Shown: piece after piece, positions 36,812 through 45,531 of the stretch
Layout: every line of letters starts with the position of its first letter
How positions within the stretch are numbered: the stretch's first letter is position 1
Assembly: GCF_003086795.1 (NCBI RefSeq)
Contig: NZ_CP026003.1
Coordinates: 455,130 to 519,129, forward strand
Length of the DNA stretch: 64,000 bases
From: Stenotrophomonas sp. SAU14A_NAIMI4_5
GTDB lineage: Bacteria > Pseudomonadota > Gammaproteobacteria > Xanthomonadales > Xanthomonadaceae
Reading direction: 5' to 3'
Translations under genes and position numbers: made by a program
The notes under the pieces: generated by a model
Told to the model about the DNA's origin: nothing
Seen by the model: the letters and a program-made list of their open reading frames with translations, nothing else
The model's database searches: none

Positions 36812-37384
36812 ATGCGCAAGATTGCTTTCCTGATTCCGGCCCTGCTGCTGGCCGCGTGTTCGCAGCCGGCACCGCCGGCCGAGCCTGCTGCCGATGCGCC
36901 GCCGCCGATGACCGGTTCCACGCCGGCCGAAGCTGCCGCCAGCACCACGCCTGACCCGGCCGCTGCGCCGCAGGCCGCGGCCGAGCACGCCAGCGAAACC
37001 CCGGCGCCCGCCGCTGCCGCCGATGAAGGCGATGCGCGCGCGCGCATCGACAGCGTGCTGGGCGATGCCGCGCAGTACGAGAAGGTGTTCAACGCCTTCA
37101 AGACCGCCGTGGTCGGCGGTGACCGCGCCGCCGTGGTGGAGGAAGTGCGCTTCCCGCTGAACATCGCCGGTGGCAAGAAGATCACCGGCCCCGGCGAGTT
37201 CCAGCGCAACTACGAAAAGATCATCACCCCGGCGGTGGTCAAGGCGATGTCCGAGCAGGAGTTCGGCAAGGTCTTCGTCAACCAGCAGGGCGTGATGATC
37301 GGCGATGGCCAGGTCTGGCTGACCGGCGAGTGCTTGGACAAGGCCTGCGCCCGTACCGAGGTGAAGGTCGGCACCATCCAGTAA
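36812..37384 (+). CDS. Hypothetical lipoprotein
   Basis: 190 residues. The signal peptide ends in the lipobox LLAACS (Cys16), followed by a 60-residue Ala/Pro-rich linker and a 110-residue folded domain with VFNAFKTAVVGGDRAAVVEEV, which resembles NTF2-like or DUF-type small domains. Function not recognised. A GC hairpin (ACGGCCCCGC / GCGGGGCCGT) without a T tract follows the stop. Confidence 0.75.
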   Translation: MRKIAFLIPALLLAACSQPAPPAEPAADAPPPMTGSTPAEAAASTTPDPAAAPQAAAEHASETPAPAAAADEGDARARIDSVLGDAAQYEKVFNAFKTAVVGGDRAAVVEEVRFPLNIAGGKKITGPGEFQRNYEKIITPAVVKAMSEQEFGKVFVNQQGVMIGDGQVWLTGECLDKACARTEVKVGTIQ

Positions 37385-37428
37385 ACGCAGACGGCCCCGC
37401 GTGATGCGGGGCCGTTGCGTGGCGGCGA

Positions 37429-37451
37429 TGCCGGCCATCGGCCGGCACTAC
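37429..37451 (-). repeat. SMAG palindrome
   Basis: Minus-oriented element GTAGTGCCGGCCGATGGCC on the complementary strand, five bases beyond the stop of the sugar dehydrogenase gene. Confidence 0.8.
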
Positions 37452-37456
37452 CGGGG

Positions 37457-38635
37457 TCAGGCTTTCGGGGTCAGCTTCAGCAGGCGCGCCTTGCTGCCGT
37501 CTTCCAGCAGCCACAGTGCGCCATCGGGGCCCTGTTCCACTTCGCGGATGCGCTCACCCATGTTGAAGCGCTCGGCTTCGCGTGCGTTCTCGCCATCGAA
37601 CGCCACCCGCACCAGCGAGGTGGAGGACAGGCCGCCGATGAAGGCGCTGCCCTTCCACTGCGGGAACAGGCTGCCGCTGTAGAACATCAGGCCGGCCGGG
37701 GAGATCACCGGGTTCCAGGTCACCTTCGGTGCGGCGAATTCCGGACGGGTGTCGTGGTCGGGAATCGGGCGGCCGTCGTAGTGATCGCCGTTGGAAACGA
37801 TCGGGTAGCCATAGTTGGCGCCGCGCTGGATCAGGTTCAGTTCGTCGCCGCCGGCCGGGCCCATTTCCTGCGCCCACAGCTTGCCGTTGGCGTCGAAGGC
37901 GATGCCCAGCACGTTGCGATGGCCCAGCGACCAGACCTGGGCGGCGACGCCGCCCTGCGAGGCGAACGGATTGTCCGCCGGCACGCTGCCATCGTCGTTG
38001 AGGCGGATGATCTTGCCGAGGTTGCCGCTCATGTCCTGGGCCGGATCGAACTTCTGCCGCTCGCTCGAGCTGATCCACAGCTTGCCGTCCGGGCCGAAGG
38101 CGAGGCGGTGGCCGTAGTGGCCCTGGCCGCTGACCTTGGGGGTCTGCCGCCAGATCACCTTCAGGTCCTTCAGCGCGCCGCTGCCATCGGCATTCAGTGC
38201 CAGGGTGGCGCGCGCCACGGCCGCACCGCGGGTGTCCAGCGTGCCTTCTTCGGCATAGCTGACGTAGACCACGTTGTTGCGGGCAAAATCAGGGTGCAGG
38301 ACGACATCGCCGAAGCCGCCCTGGCCGCCGTAGGCCACCTTCGGCACGCCGGTGATCTCGTGCTTCTGGCCGCTGGCCAGGTCCAGATGCTGCAGCTTGC
38401 CGCGCTTTTCGGTGACCAGCAGGCTGCCATCGGGCAGGAAGGTCATCGCCCACGGCTGGTCGAAACGGCTGACCTCGGTGGCAGTGAACGGGCGCTGGTC
38501 GGCGCTGGTTGCTGCCGGGGCGGTCTGGGCGGCCGCTGTCGTATCGGGGCCGGCCGCGCTGCAGGCGGTGGTGGCGAGGATGGGCAACAGGCCCATGGCG
38601 AGCAGCAGGGGCGCACGTTTCGAAGAACGGGTCAT
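37457..38635 (-). CDS. PQQ-dependent aldose sugar dehydrogenase-like lipoprotein
   Basis: 392 residues, GGAG before the ATG. The lipobox ATTACS anchors it in the envelope. The rest is a six-bladed propeller of the soluble glucose/aldose dehydrogenase family: [38 protein letters not shown] (catalytic His region), [20 protein letters not shown] and [18 protein letters not shown]. It would oxidise periplasmic sugars with PQQ. PQQ synthesis genes are not in the window. Confidence 0.9.
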   Translation of the reverse strand: MTRSSKRAPLLLAMGLLPILATTACSAAGPDTTAAAQTAPAATSADQRPFTATEVSRFDQPWAMTFLPDGSLLVTEKRGKLQHLDLASGQKHEITGVPKVAYGGQGGFGDVVLHPDFARNNVVYVSYAEEGTLDTRGAAVARATLALNADGSGALKDLKVIWRQTPKVSGQGHYGHRLAFGPDGKLWISSSERQKFDPAQDMSGNLGKIIRLNDDGSVPADNPFASQGGVAAQVWSLGHRNVLGIAFDANGKLWAQEMGPAGGDELNLIQRGANYGYPIVSNGDHYDGRPIPDHDTRPEFAAPKVTWNPVISPAGLMFYSGSLFPQWKGSAFIGGLSSTSLVRVAFDGENAREAERFNMGERIREVEQGPDGALWLLEDGSKARLLKLTPKA

Positions 38636-38800
38636 GGGTATCTCCAGGTGGGGATGCGGATGGCCAAGCCCCGTTGTACACCACGCCGGTGAACGGACGC
38701 GTGGTCCAAAGGTCCTGCTGCCCCCTGTGCGGCGCGCGGCCGATGGTCTACGGTGTGGGCGTCCGGGCAAAGCGTGCCCGTTGTCTGCCAAGGAACTGCA

Positions 38801-39253
38801 ATGCAACCGACCGTCGTCTCCAAGCCGTCGCCCGCCTTCATCGCCGCCTCCTGGGTGGCCCTGCTGCTGGGCGCCGTGGCCTACCTGATCGGCCTGTTCA
38901 ACGCCGAGATGGCCCTCAACGAGAAGGGCTATTACCTGACCCTGCTGCTGTTCGGCCTGTTTGCGGCGGTGTCGTTGCAGAAAAGCGTGCGTGACCGGGT
39001 GGAGGAGATTCCGGTCAGCGGCCTGTATTACGCGCTGTGCTGGTTCGCGCTGCTGGCCTCGCTGCTGTTGCTGCTGGTCGGCCTGTGGAACGCGACGCTG
39101 GCGCTGAGCGAGAAGGGCTTCTACGGCATGGCGTTCGCGCTGTCGCTGTTTGGCGCCGTGGCGGTGCAGAAGAACACCCGCGACCTGATTGCGGCCAATG
39201 CCGGCGAACCGGCCCGCAAGGTGGCGAGGCCGCCGTTGCCGGAACGCGAGTGA
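38801..39253 (+). CDS. YiaA/YiaB family inner-membrane protein
   Basis: 150 residues, four hydrophobic segments in two repeated halves, each with a WxALLxGxxxYLIGLxNAxxALxEKGxY pattern ([13 protein letters not shown] and [13 protein letters not shown]). This is the YiaAB two-helix domain used twice. The function is unknown. ATG 38801 follows AAGGAAC. Confidence 0.88.
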   Translation: MQPTVVSKPSPAFIAASWVALLLGAVAYLIGLFNAEMALNEKGYYLTLLLFGLFAAVSLQKSVRDRVEEIPVSGLYYALCWFALLASLLLLLVGLWNATLALSEKGFYGMAFALSLFGAVAVQKNTRDLIAANAGEPARKVARPPLPERE

Positions 39254-39263
39254 CCGCTGGTTT

Positions 39264-39396
39264 GTAGAGCCGAGCCCATGCTCGGCTCTACAGCCACGTG
39301 CCAGTAGATCCACGCCATGCGTGGATGATCCCGCGATCCGTCGAGCAAGCTCGACGCTACAACGGCCAAAGCAGCCGAGCATGGGCTCGGCTCTAC
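39264..39396. repeat. Cluster of four SMAGs of three types
   Basis: A palindrome with GTAG at one end and CTAC at the other (39264-39291), a plus ATCCACGC element (39304-39327), a minus TCGAGCAAGCTCGA element (39340-39360) and a minus GCCGAGCATGGGCTCGGC element (39373-39396). They fill the convergent interval. Confidence 0.85.
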
Positions 39397-39410
39397 AAAG
39401 GCAGGGCCTG

Positions 39411-39758
39411 TCAGCCCTGGCGCCCCAGGCGCGGGTCCACTGTGTGCGCTTCATCCCAGCCACGGCGCACGGCTGCACGGGCCTGCGCCCATTCCAGGCG
39501 GCTGCGGCCACGATCGCTGGTCCAGCGCGATTCCAGCTCGCGCTCCACCTCTTCGTAGGCGCGGATCACCTGATCGGCGCGGGTCTCGTGGAAGCGCGCG
39601 GCATGCCCGACCTGGTAGGCCGGTTCATAGTCATCGAACAGCAGGCTTGCGTCGTAGTACGGCTCGGCGCTGTAGCGGTCGCGCCAGTAGTCGGAAATGG
39701 TCTCGCGCGGGGTGCTGTCATCCGGCACGCGGCCGGGAATCTGGTAATCGGGGCTCAT
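39411..39758 (-). CDS. Hypothetical acidic protein
   Basis: 115 residues, no signal peptide or membrane segment, rich in Tyr, Asp, Arg and Trp. It contains [18 protein letters not shown] and a helical [14 protein letters not shown] region. No family recognised. The gene is compact, with codon use like its neighbours, and the frame is fully bounded, so it is probably real. It is divergent from nothing and lies between a SMAG cluster and the APC permease end. Confidence 0.65.
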   Translation of the reverse strand: MSPDYQIPGRVPDDSTPRETISDYWRDRYSAEPYYDASLLFDDYEPAYQVGHAARFHETRADQVIRAYEEVERELESRWTSDRGRSRLEWAQARAAVRRGWDEAHTVDPRLGRQG

Positions 39759-39833
39759 CGATCAGGCTCCGTGGTGGACGAAGCCTGATCGTGCCCGTGC
39801 AGCGGTTAACCGCCCGGGCCGGTTGCGTGAAGA

Positions 39834-41132
39834 TCAGGTCGCGTCGGCCTTGCGCGGCAGCTTGTAGATCACCGCACCGATGGCGAAGGCGACCAGCGCG
39901 GCGGCGATGTTCTGCCAGCTGGCACTGGCGAACAGCGCCACGCACAGCAGCAGCGCCAGCACCGGAATGAGCGGGCCACCGGGCAGCTTCAGCGCGCCGG
40001 GACGGTCGGCATAGCGCTTGGCCAGCACCAGCACCGCCGCCGCCGTGCCGATGTAGGCGAACAGGCGCGTGGTCATCGACAGCAGGGCCAGCTGCACGAA
40101 CGAGCCGGACAAGGCCAGACCCAGCGCGATCAGGCCCTGGCAGAAGATCGCCGCGGCCGGCGTGCGGAAGCGCGGATGCACCTGAGCCAGCACCTTCGGG
40201 CCGTAGCCATCGCGGGCCAGGGCGAACAGGAAGCGCGGTCCCATCATCATCGTGTTGCTGTTGGTGCCGAGGATGGAGATGGTCGCGCCGACGGTGAGGA
40301 TCAGCGCCAGGGCTTCGCCACCGAAACCGGCCGCGGCATCGGCCAGCGGCGTGGCCGAACTGGCCAGGCCGGCCAGCGTGCCCTGCGCCACCAGCTGCAC
40401 CGCACCGTAGATGACGGTGACGGTGACGATCATGGTGATCAGGGCGAACGGGATGTCGCGGCGCGGGTTGCGGTATTCGCCGGCCGCGGCCGGGATGTTC
40501 TCGAAACCGGCATAGGCGTACAGCAGCAGGAGCGCGGCCTCGCCCATGCGCTGCAGGTCATGCGGGTCCGGGCGCTGGCCGGAGAACGCCAGCTGCGGGT
40601 CGATGTAGAACGCGCCGATGGCCACGAACAGCAGCAGCGGCAGCATCTTGCCGATGACCAGCACGATGCCGGTACGCGCCGCCGAGCGCACGCCGATGAT
40701 GTTGACCCCGGTGAGGAAGCCCAGCGACACCACGATCACCGCGATGCGGCCCATGCCGGCGCCGGCCCACGGCCAGAAGCGTGCGACCGCATCGGCCAGC
40801 GCATTGCTGAGCGCGGCGGCCGAGCTGATGCGGGTCAGCCAGATCATCCAGCCGATCTCGAAGCCGGCGAAGCGGCCGAACGCCTCGCGCGCATACAGGT
40901 AGCTGCCGCCGGGTTCATCGAAGTAGCTGGCGGCCTGCGCGTAGCACAGCACCAGCAGCGCCACGACGATGCCGGCGGCGACCACGCCCCACAGGCTGAA
41001 AGGGCCGAGCAGGGCGACGGTGGCGGCGGGCAGCAGGTAGATGCCGCTGCCGACCACATCGTTGATCGACAGGCCGACGATCTGCCAGCGGCTGACCGCG
41101 CGCTGCAGCTGCGGTTCGTCCTGGGCGCTCAA
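39834..41132 (-). CDS. APC family amino-acid permease
   Basis: 432 residues, twelve membrane helices. The first helix has the substrate-binding INDVVGSGIYLLPA, and the G-rich FLTGVNIIGVRSAA and YAYAGFENIPAAAGE segments are typical of APC transporters. The start is TTG at 41132, whose TTGA overlaps the stop of the L,D-transpeptidase gene; no ATG fits. It is the last gene of the predicted cell-wall-peptide operon, so it may import the released amino acids or dipeptides. The substrate is inferred only from context. Confidence 0.88.
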   Translation of the reverse strand: MSAQDEPQLQRAVSRWQIVGLSINDVVGSGIYLLPAATVALLGPFSLWGVVAAGIVVALLVLCYAQAASYFDEPGGSYLYAREAFGRFAGFEIGWMIWLTRISSAAALSNALADAVARFWPWAGAGMGRIAVIVVSLGFLTGVNIIGVRSAARTGIVLVIGKMLPLLLFVAIGAFYIDPQLAFSGQRPDPHDLQRMGEAALLLLYAYAGFENIPAAAGEYRNPRRDIPFALITMIVTVTVIYGAVQLVAQGTLAGLASSATPLADAAAGFGGEALALILTVGATISILGTNSNTMMMGPRFLFALARDGYGPKVLAQVHPRFRTPAAAIFCQGLIALGLALSGSFVQLALLSMTTRLFAYIGTAAAVLVLAKRYADRPGALKLPGGPLIPVLALLLCVALFASASWQNIAAALVAFAIGAVIYKLPRKADAT

Positions 41133-41890
41133 CGGCGTGCTCCGGTCAATGCGGGCAGCTGCCACTGCGCCTGCAGGCGCGCGTACTCGGCGCGCGGCAG
41201 CAGCACGAAGCGCGGCGTGTCCTGCGGCCGCAGCCAATCCAGCAGCGCTTGCATGCGTGCCTGCGGCATGGCCGTGCAGCCGGCGGTGGCCTCACCGGGC
41301 TGGCGCCACAGGTGGGCGAAGATGCAGCTGCCCTTGCCGGGCTGGTTCTGCGGGTTGTGCGCGATCACGAAGCCTTCCTGGTAACGCACGTCGCCCTTGT
41401 CGTGCAGGTCCAGCCGCATCGGTTCAGTGGAGCCCTGCACGGCGGCGCGGCCGACCTTGGCCGCATCGACGATGCGGTTGTAGAACGGCGAGGCCGGCAC
41501 ATCCATGCAGTAGCTGCTGTCGAGCATCGGCTGGTACGCCATCGCGGTACCGGGGCGCGTGCCGGCATACCCGAACGCACTGCCCAGCGCGAACACGCCG
41601 GCCGGGCTGCGGCCATCGCCTTCCTGCTTCTGTGGGCCGTCGCCCTGTGCCGGGTGCAGGCCCAGGCCCCAGGCGCTGCCGCTGCGGCCCAGCGACACCG
41701 GGAACGCCGTGCCCTGCGCGCGCCAGCCCTTGCCGTCGCGCACGAAGGCCTGCAGCTGGCCCTGGGTGCTGTCCCAGCCCTCGCTGGTGACCACGATCAA
41801 TTGCCGCGCGCCATCCAGCGGCGCGGCGTGGAGGGACAGCGACGCGGCCAGCAGCAGCGCGGCGGTGACAAGGCGGGACAGCGGCTTCAT
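41129..41890 (-). CDS. L,D-transpeptidase (YkuD-like), secreted
   Basis: 253 residues with a signal peptide (SLSLHAAP). The catalytic region CIFAHLWRQPGEATAGCTAM fits the YkuD H...GC pattern with the nucleophile Cys in AGCTAM. The family exchanges or cuts bonds next to meso-diaminopimelate in peptidoglycan stems; proteins of this short form may act as L,D-carboxypeptidases. It lies 15 bases after the RpiR regulator gene and overlaps the permease start by four bases, so the three genes are one transcript. Confidence 0.87.
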   Translation of the reverse strand: MKPLSRLVTAALLLAASLSLHAAPLDGARQLIVVTSEGWDSTQGQLQAFVRDGKGWRAQGTAFPVSLGRSGSAWGLGLHPAQGDGPQKQEGDGRSPAGVFALGSAFGYAGTRPGTAMAYQPMLDSSYCMDVPASPFYNRIVDAAKVGRAAVQGSTEPMRLDLHDKGDVRYQEGFVIAHNPQNQPGKGSCIFAHLWRQPGEATAGCTAMPQARMQALLDWLRPQDTPRFVLLPRAEYARLQAQWQLPALTGARR

Positions 41891-41905
41891 CAGCAGGCGC
41901 TCCGG

Positions 41906-42754
41906 TCAGGAATCGAGCAGGTGGTCAATGCGTTCCAGGTTCACCGCGAGTTGCCGCTGGCGATCTGGATTGGCGTGGCAGAGCAGCACGAACAGGAAGT
42001 CGAGCAGGGCATGCATGGCGCTACGGTACAGCAGCTGCGCCACCTGCGGCGTGCGGTCGTAGGCGCACACGCCCAGCGAGGCATCGGCGTGCGCGCGCAG
42101 CGGGTTGGCGGTGTGGCGGGTGATCGACACCACCTTGCCGCCCATGTTCTGGAACTGCCGCGACAGCTGCGAAAGCTGCGGCAGGTTGCCGTATTCGGAG
42201 AACACCAGCAGCGCATCACGCGGGCGTGCCGCCGACAGGTTGGCCAGCAGCAGCACCGGATCGGTATGCGGCACCACCAGCAGGCCGAGCAGGGACAGCC
42301 GCATGGCGAACTCGCGGGCGAACAGGCCGTCATCGCCCAGCCCGTACACGAACAGCTTGGGCGCGCCGTCCAGCAGCTGGACGATGCGTTCGATCTCCTC
42401 GCGCGGGTTGGCCTGGCGGGTTTCTTCCTCGGCCTGGGCCTTGCTGCGGCGCAGGGCATCGCCCAGGCGCAGGTAGTGATCGGCGCTGTCCGGTTCGTCC
42501 GGCGCCTGCTGCGGGTCGGCACCGGCGCGGGCCACGTCCTGGCCGATGGAGTACTTCAGGTCCGGGTAGCCCTTGAAGCCCAGTTTCTGGCTGAACTTGA
42601 CCACGCTGGACTGGCTGATGCCCAGCGCGCTGGCCAGCTGCTGCGAGGAGTAATCGCGCAGCAGGTGGGCGTTGTCGAGGATGAAATCGGCGATGCGGCG
42701 TTCGATGGCCGACATCTGCCCGCGCTCGGTTCGGATTTTCAGCAGGGGCGGCAT
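41906..42754 (-). CDS. MurR/RpiR family transcriptional regulator
   Basis: 282 residues. The N-terminal helix-turn-helix (SSQQLASALGISQSSVVKFSQKLGFKGYPDLK, about residues 35-66) is the RpiR type. The C-terminal SIS domain (LFVYGLGDDGLFAREFAMRL...; LLVFSEYGNLPQL) senses a phosphosugar or related ligand. E. coli MurR controls MurNAc-6P use. Here the neighbours act on peptidoglycan peptides, so the ligand may be a cell-wall fragment. Dyads in the divergent promoter at 45.43-45.47 kb are candidate targets. Confidence 0.9.
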   Translation of the reverse strand: MPPLLKIRTERGQMSAIERRIADFILDNAHLLRDYSSQQLASALGISQSSVVKFSQKLGFKGYPDLKYSIGQDVARAGADPQQAPDEPDSADHYLRLGDALRRSKAQAEEETRQANPREEIERIVQLLDGAPKLFVYGLGDDGLFAREFAMRLSLLGLLVVPHTDPVLLLANLSAARPRDALLVFSEYGNLPQLSQLSRQFQNMGGKVVSITRHTANPLRAHADASLGVCAYDRTPQVAQLLYRSAMHALLDFLFVLLCHANPDRQRQLAVNLERIDHLLDS

Positions 42755-42800
42755 GCGGGGTGTCCGGGGGTCGGGTGGCGTTCTGTGGCGTGGGCAACAG

Positions 42801-42863
42801 CATCCACGCATGGCGTGGATCTACTGCGGTGCGGCCCTTGTAGAGTCGAGCCATGCTCGACTG
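42801..42863. repeat. SMAG inverted pair
   Basis: Minus ATCCACGC element (42801-42824) and plus GTAGAGTCGAGCC element (42840-42863), in the gap between the epimerase stop and the regulator start. If the five minus-strand genes form one operon, the pair is transcribed within it. Confidence 0.85.
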
Positions 42864-42869
42864 CGCAAA

Positions 42870-43964
42870 TCAACCCAGCATCTCCAGGCCGCGTACTTCG
42901 GTGATGCCCAGCCCCGGTACGTCGCTGATGCTGATCTCCGATTCGTTGAAATGCACGCCGCCGCTGACCGGGTCGAACTGGCCCAGCGAGGGGCCGTCCA
43001 GGTCGACCTTGGTGATCACATCGCTCTTGGCCACGGCCAGGTGTACGGCGGCGGCCACGCTGATGCTCGATTCGATCATGCAGCCGATCATGCATGGCAC
43101 GCCGTAGATGCCGGCGATGTCGGCAATGCGGATCGCGTTGGACAGGCCGCCGGTCTTCATCAGCTTGATGTTGATGATGTCGGCCGCGCGCTGTTGGATC
43201 AGGTCCATCACCTGGCTCGGGCTGAACACGCTTTCGTCGGCCATCACCGGCGTGTTGACGCGGTCGGTGACGTACTTCAGGCCGGTGATGTCGGCGGCTT
43301 TCACCGGCTGTTCGAGCAGCTCCAGCACCACGCCGGCGTCTTCCAGCGTGCGCATGGCATGCACGGCCTGCTTGGCGGTCCAGCCCTGGTTGGCATCCAG
43401 GCGCAGCAGGGCGCGGCCCTGCACGGCGGCATGGATCGCCTTGACCCGCTCGATGTCCAGGCCGATGTCCTTGCCCACCTTGATCTTCAGCGACTCGAAA
43501 CCGCGCTCGATGGCAGACAGCGAATCGGCCACCATCTTGTCGATGTAGTCCACGCTGATGGTGATGTCGGTGGTGATGACCGGATCGCCGCCGCCCAGCA
43601 TCTGGTACAGCGGCGCGCCGTGCAGCTGCGCCCACAGGTCGTACAGGGCGATTTCCACCGCCGCCTTGGCGCTGGTGTTGCGCTCCATCGCGGTCTGCAC
43701 CAGCGTGCACAGATGGTTGAGGTTGACCACGTCCTGGCCGATCAGGCGCGGGGCGATGAAGTGGCGGATCGCTTCGATGATCGAGCCGTGGGTATCGCCG
43801 GTGATGACCGCGGTGGCCGGCGCTTCGCCGTAGCCGGTGTTGCCAGTGTCGGTGCGGATCAGCACCACCACGTCTTCCACGGTTTCCACCGTGCGCAGGG
43901 CGGTCTTGAAGGGGGTCTTCAGCGGCACGCGCAGCATGCCCAGTTCGATGGCGGTGATCTTCAT
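42870..43964 (-). CDS. ykfB: L-Ala-D/L-Glu dipeptide epimerase
   Basis: 364 residues, cytoplasmic, enolase superfamily. It converts L-Ala-D-Glu from peptidoglycan to L-Ala-L-Glu so that normal peptidases can split it. The acid-base Lys pair is LKIKVGK, metal ligands are LRLDANQGW, LLEQPVK and MADESVF, and the second base is NIKLMKTGG. The start overlaps the stop of the NlpC/P60 gene (ATGA), so the endopeptidase that makes the dipeptide and the enzyme that uses it are translationally coupled. Confidence 0.92.
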   Translation of the reverse strand: MKITAIELGMLRVPLKTPFKTALRTVETVEDVVVLIRTDTGNTGYGEAPATAVITGDTHGSIIEAIRHFIAPRLIGQDVVNLNHLCTLVQTAMERNTSAKAAVEIALYDLWAQLHGAPLYQMLGGGDPVITTDITISVDYIDKMVADSLSAIERGFESLKIKVGKDIGLDIERVKAIHAAVQGRALLRLDANQGWTAKQAVHAMRTLEDAGVVLELLEQPVKAADITGLKYVTDRVNTPVMADESVFSPSQVMDLIQQRAADIINIKLMKTGGLSNAIRIADIAGIYGVPCMIGCMIESSISVAAAVHLAVAKSDVITKVDLDGPSLGQFDPVSGGVHFNESEISISDVPGLGITEVRGLEMLG

Positions 43965-45400
43965 TCGGCAGTCTTGGCCCGCAGGCGCTGGATGTTGGTG
44001 ATGCGGTCGATGTAGCGGACGGTATCGCTGGCCATCATCGGCTCCAGCGGGGTGACCGAGACACCATTGAGGTGGGCCTGCACGCGCTTTCCGTCGGCAC
44101 CAAACCAGCTGCCGCCCGCCGTATCGTGGATGACCCAGGTGCGGCCGTCGACGTGGCCGATGGCCATCATCACGTGGCCGGGGATGTAGACCAGGTCGCC
44201 CACCTGCAGGTCGGTCACGGCGCGGTCGCGCGCGGCCTTGCCGGTCTTTTCGGTGAACGGCAGGCGGTCCAGCGCCGGGCTGACCGCCTGCGCGCTGGTA
44301 TTGCGCGGCAGCAGCACGCCGAAGCTGCGGTAGATCTCGGAAACGAAACCGCTGCAGTCGCGGGTGTCGTAGTCGTGGCCCCAGCCGTAGCGCTCGCCGA
44401 GGAACTTGAAGGCCTGCTGCAGCAGCAGGCGCGGGGTCAGCGCCAGGTATTCGCCGGCGGTGTCCTGCGAGCGCGGCAGCAGCGCCGGCACCAGCTTCAA
44501 CTGGCCATCGGCCTCGCGCACCGGCAGCTGCACCACCCACGCGGCATGCGCCTGCTGGCCGTTCACCGGCGAGGCCGCGGGCCAATCGGCCAGTACCGGC
44601 AGGCGCACGCCCATGTCCAGCTGCAGGCGTGACACCCGCGGCTCTTCCGGGGTGAACGCGGTGTGCGCCACCGCGCCGGTGACAATGCGGTACGGCCCCT
44701 GCGCGCCGTAGCCGAGCACGCTGGCCTTGTCACCCGTGGCCACCGACTCGGCTTCGATCCACGCGCTGTAGCGTTCGCTGTGCACGAACAGCCAGCGGCC
44801 GTCGGCGCTGCGATGGACCACCGCGACCTTGTCACCGGGGAACAGCGCCGATTCCTGGAAGCGGTCGATATCGGTATCGCCGGTGCTGCTGAAGACGCGC
44901 TGGCGGGTCGGGAAGGTGCGCAGTGCCGCGCGCTTCACCACCAGGCCGTACTGCGGCGCCGCCTGTGCAGCGATTGCCTGCAGGCCGAGGTTGGCCTCGA
45001 TCGACGCGCGCATGGCGGCTGCGATCGGCTGGCCCTGGTCGTCATAGAGGGCCCGTGTCGGCCAGCTCGACAGCGCGGTGATGCTGCTGCGCACCTGCGC
45101 GGCGGTCAGCTGCGTGGGCAGGGCGGCGATGTCCTGGATGTGTGCATCCTGGCTGCGCATGCGCGCGTTCTGCGCGTCGATCTGCGCGCGGTCGAGGATC
45201 GGCGCATCGGCGTTGTCCAGCCGCGCGGCCCAATACTGCGGGGTCAGGTAGGCCTCGTGCAGGCCAATGACATAGGGCAGCGGTGCGCCGGGATCGGGCG
45301 GTGGTGCGGCCTGTGCGAAGGCCGGCGCCGCCAGCAGGCACAGGGCCAGGGTCAACCGGCGCGGCCAGTGCCGGCGCGGTTCGCGGGAAGCCAGGATCAT
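43961..45400 (-). CDS. ykfC: YkfC-like SH3b-NlpC/P60 endopeptidase
   Basis: 479 residues, exported (signal peptide ending AFAQAAP), start after [10 protein letters not shown]3b-like domains occupy about residues 150-310. The C-terminal NlpC/P60 domain has the catalytic Cys in DTRDCSGFVSEIYRSFG (about residue 348) and the His in GHVMMAIGHVDG. The architecture matches Bacillus YkfC, which cuts gamma-D-Glu-diaminopimelate in muropeptides with a free N-terminal L-Ala. The product L-Ala-D-Glu is the substrate of the next gene. First gene of the minus-strand operon. Confidence 0.9.
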   Translation of the reverse strand: MILASREPRRHWPRRLTLALCLLAAPAFAQAAPPPDPGAPLPYVIGLHEAYLTPQYWAARLDNADAPILDRAQIDAQNARMRSQDAHIQDIAALPTQLTAAQVRSSITALSSWPTRALYDDQGQPIAAAMRASIEANLGLQAIAAQAAPQYGLVVKRAALRTFPTRQRVFSSTGDTDIDRFQESALFPGDKVAVVHRSADGRWLFVHSERYSAWIEAESVATGDKASVLGYGAQGPYRIVTGAVAHTAFTPEEPRVSRLQLDMGVRLPVLADWPAASPVNGQQAHAAWVVQLPVREADGQLKLVPALLPRSQDTAGEYLALTPRLLLQQAFKFLGERYGWGHDYDTRDCSGFVSEIYRSFGVLLPRNTSAQAVSPALDRLPFTEKTGKAARDRAVTDLQVGDLVYIPGHVMMAIGHVDGRTWVIHDTAGGSWFGADGKRVQAHLNGVSVTPLEPMMASDTVRYIDRITNIQRLRAKTAE

Positions 45401-45428
45401 GCGCTGCACACCCTCCTCAATGCCTCCG

Positions 45429-45499
45429 GGAATACTTATTCCTTTCGGCTGCGAAAGCAAGAATAAATTATTGACCCGCTACCCGGCCCGTGTTACACA
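45429..45499. promoter_or_regulatory. Divergent promoter and operator region of the muropeptide locus
   Basis: GGAATA-CT-TATTCC (45429-45442) and AATAA-A-TTATT (45462-45472) are two dyads sharing AATA/TATT arms. They are joined by a larger interrupted dyad TTATTC-CTTTCG ... CGAAAG-CAA-GAATAA (45436-45466). On the plus strand TTGACC (45471-45476) and TTACAC (45493-45498) form a promoter with 16-base spacing. On the minus strand TTGCTT and TAAGTA lie inside the dyads. The placement suggests control of both directions, probably by the RpiR protein. Confidence 0.6.
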
Positions 45500-45531
45500 G
45501 CCGTTACCACCCGCGCTGGGGAAGTGTCGCC

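Noticed and set aside
37391..37416. Terminator after the lipoprotein gene
   Set aside because: The ACGGCCCCGC hairpin is strong but is followed by TTGCGTGG, not a T run, so intrinsic termination is doubtful.
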